DNA of 64,000 nucleotides from Lachnospiraceae bacterium (GTDB lineage: Bacteria > Bacillota > Clostridia > Lachnospirales > Lachnospiraceae): NCBI GenBank assembly GCA_022791635.1, contig JAAVZL010000033.1, forward strand, positions 104,567-168,566, given 5' to 3'. The notes beneath the pieces are model-generated. The model ran no database searches. It saw only the letters and a list, made by a program, of their open reading frames with translations, and had not been told where the DNA came from. Below, in pieces: positions 62,475 to 64,000 of this stretch; positions within the stretch are counted from its first letter, which is position 1; every line of letters begins with the position of its first letter. The position numbers were made by a program, and so were the translations under genes.

Positions 62475-63860
62475 ATGGAAAAAGATTATTTATTGAAGGA
62501 ACGCCCCATGCGCGCCCTATTCCTCTTTGCACTGCCGATGATCATCGGAAATCTGTTTCAGCAGTTTTACACCATGGCCGACTCCATGGTGGTGGGCCGC
62601 TATGTAAGCGAAAATGCCCTGGCCGCCGTGGGGGCCTCCTACTCTCTCACCAATGTGTTTATCTGCGTGGCCATCGGCGGCGGCGTGGGAGCCTCCGTGC
62701 TTACCAGCCGGTATTTCGGAGCCCGGGAATTTGACCGCATGAAGCGGTCTATCTCCACTGCCCTGCTTACCTTCCTGGCTCTCAGCCTGCTTCTGGCTGT
62801 GGTAGGACTTCTCTTCGGGCGGCAGTTTATGGTATTCTTAAAAACGCCGGAGGATATCCTTGACATGGCAGTGGAATATCTGAATATTTACTTTATGGGA
62901 CTTCCTTTTCTCTTCATGTACAATGTGCTGTCCTCTATGTTCAATGCCCTGGGGCGTTCCCGGATTCCACTGTATCTTTTGATCTTTTCTTCAGTTTTCA
63001 ATATCGTGCTGGATATCTATCTGGTCCGCTCACTGGGACTTGGAATCGCCGGCGTAGCCTGGGCGACGCTGATTGCCCAGGGGATTTCCGCTCTCTTCTC
63101 CTTTTTGATTTTTCTTAAGGAGCTGCGGGAATATCCGGGGACAGGAAATGACACGATTCCTGAAAAAAGTTCGGCCTTTTCACGATTTATTCGTAAATTT
63201 TATAGCATCGAAGAGCTTTCCACCATGTGCCGTGTGGCCCTGCCTTCTATTTTTCAGCAGTCCACCGTCTCCATCGGCATGATGCTGGTTCAGTCCGTAG
63301 TCAACAGCTTCGGTCCCCAGATGCTGGCAGGCTTCTCCGCGGGCATGCGGGTGGAGAGTATCTGTATTGTCCCCATGGCTGCCTTGGGAAATGCCATGTC
63401 CTCCTACACAGCCCAGAATCTGGGAGCCGAGCAGCGGGAGCGTGTCATAAAGGGCTATCGCGCTGCCCTGCGGTTGGTGGCTTTCTTCGCTCTGCTTCTC
63501 TGCTTGGCTCTGGAGCTCTTCCATCTTCCCATCATCGCCTCTTTCCTGGGAAGCGACGGAACAAAGCTGGCTCTGGACACGGGAAGCAGCTACTTAAGGT
63601 TCATCGGCTTTTTCTTCGCCCTCATCGGTCTTAAGATGTGCACGGACGGCCTGCTTAGGGGTGCCGCCGATATGAAAATGTTCACGGTGGCCAACCTTGC
63701 CAACCTGTCCCTGCGAGTAATATTCGCCATCACCATGGCTCCCCGATTCGGTATCGCCATGGTCTGGTATGCGGTGCCTCTGGGGTGGCTGGTAAATTTC
63801 CTTATTTCCTACCGGGAGTATCGCAGCGGGAAGTGGCAGATAGGGCGGGAGGCTTCCTGA
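62475..63860 (+). CDS. MATE-family multidrug/sodium efflux transporter
   Basis: 461 residues with twelve hydrophobic helices. The N-terminal part has GNLFQQFYTMADSMVVGRYV and the sequel GGGVGASVLTSRYFGAREF; the second half has FQQSTVSIGMMLVQSVVNSF and YTAQNLGAEQRERVIKGYR. These are standard for the NorM/DinF-type families. The substrate is unknown. The ATG has CTGGAG nine bases upstream. Its 3' end overlaps a truncated XRE gene on the other strand. Confidence 0.93.
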   Translation: MEKDYLLKERPMRALFLFALPMIIGNLFQQFYTMADSMVVGRYVSENALAAVGASYSLTNVFICVAIGGGVGASVLTSRYFGAREFDRMKRSISTALLTFLALSLLLAVVGLLFGRQFMVFLKTPEDILDMAVEYLNIYFMGLPFLFMYNVLSSMFNALGRSRIPLYLLIFSSVFNIVLDIYLVRSLGLGIAGVAWATLIAQGISALFSFLIFLKELREYPGTGNDTIPEKSSAFSRFIRKFYSIEELSTMCRVALPSIFQQSTVSIGMMLVQSVVNSFGPQMLAGFSAGMRVESICIVPMAALGNAMSSYTAQNLGAEQRERVIKGYRAALRLVAFFALLLCLALELFHLPIIASFLGSDGTKLALDTGSSYLRFIGFFFALIGLKMCTDGLLRGAADMKMFTVANLANLSLRVIFAITMAPRFGIAMVWYAVPLGWLVNFLISYREYRSGKWQIGREAS

Positions 63861-63972
63861 GCATTATAAGCCGGCTTACAGCAGGGGTTGATACACCTAA
63901 AAATTCAGCAACTTGTTCTTGCGTCAATGATAATTCTTTTCTTTTTTCTCGGATAATATGATTGATTTTCAT
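63802..63972 (-). pseudogene. Truncated XRE-family regulator
   Basis: 56 codons with an ideal ribosome site (AAAGGAGGTTGGCT). The first 33 residues are an XRE helix-turn-helix: REKRKELSLTQEQVAEFLGV, then STPAVS. After that the frame enters the antisense of the MATE gene's end (RLIMLRKPPAL...) and stops. A normal XRE protein would continue with KWE and a further domain. The 5' part is much more AT-rich than its neighbours, pointing to an acquired gene cut off by a rearrangement. Confidence 0.65.
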
Positions 63973-64000
63973 AGCCAACCTCCTTTGTAATTCTATAATA

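Noticed and set aside
1..64000. tRNA or rRNA genes
   Set aside because: No cloverleaf-like T-arm with flanking acceptor stems and no rRNA-like sequence was noticed on reading; a tRNA scan would settle it.

Overview
The window looks like a chromosomal segment of a Clostridia-type Firmicute, most likely Lachnospiraceae (inference). The grounds are strong AGGAGG-type Shine-Dalgarno sites, a type III glutamine synthetase, a BMP-lipoprotein nucleoside ABC transporter, an L-box before dapA, a degenerate LytM protein paired with a bactofilin, and overall gene style. No rRNA, tRNA, CRISPR array, phage module or intact transposase was found. Most genes lie on the minus strand.

Layout. (1) 1-7.1 kb: end of a LysR regulator, then a minus-strand nucleoside uptake and salvage operon: BMP lipoprotein, hairpin, ATPase, two permeases, nucleoside hydrolase, TauE-like exporter. 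(2) 7.2-8.6 kb: a GntR regulator beside a decayed amidohydrolase/symporter fusion. (3) 8.8-16.4 kb: Fe-S protein, Hsp70 with a J-like partner, alanine/glycine symporter, PfkB kinase. (4) 16.3-20 kb: response regulator, ABC transporter and histidine kinase. (5) 20-25.5 kb: dapA-dapB under a lysine riboswitch, cobO, an SSB-like protein, typA. (6) 25.6-28.3 kb: small hypothetical, LytTR regulator, LytM-like protein, bactofilin. (7) 28.5-40.5 kb: glnN, fba, lipid kinase, hisC, ABC exporter, nucleotidyltransferase, glmM. (8) 40.6-53 kb: surface-glycan cluster with two GT39-like proteins, two polyprenyl-phosphate GT2 enzymes, FdtA/FdtB-type amino-sugar enzymes, two SGNH proteins, an MBOAT and an acyltransferase-3. 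(9) 53-64 kb: prfA, prmC, yqhQ, rpmE, a split chromate transporter with its LysR regulator, an EndoQ-UvrD fusion, a MATE pump and a truncated XRE regulator.

The most unusual content is between the genes. One structured repeat (called R2 here, about 105 nt) occurs in seven full or nearly full copies plus partial ones. Every site lies directly 5' of the Shine-Dalgarno of a minus-strand gene: the TCS ABC transporter, dapA, hisC, a nucleotidyltransferase, a GT39 and prfA. All copies have the same orientation, and their stems differ by compensatory changes. A second family (R1, three copies of 213-260 bp) forms long hairpins whose arms covary, with conserved internal loops. A third element (R3) brackets an acyltransferase gene. 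Three genes (GT39, prmC, acyltransferase) end inside repeat sequence. R2 and R1 are the best candidates for something undescribed. All structures were judged by eye and no folding or database search was run.
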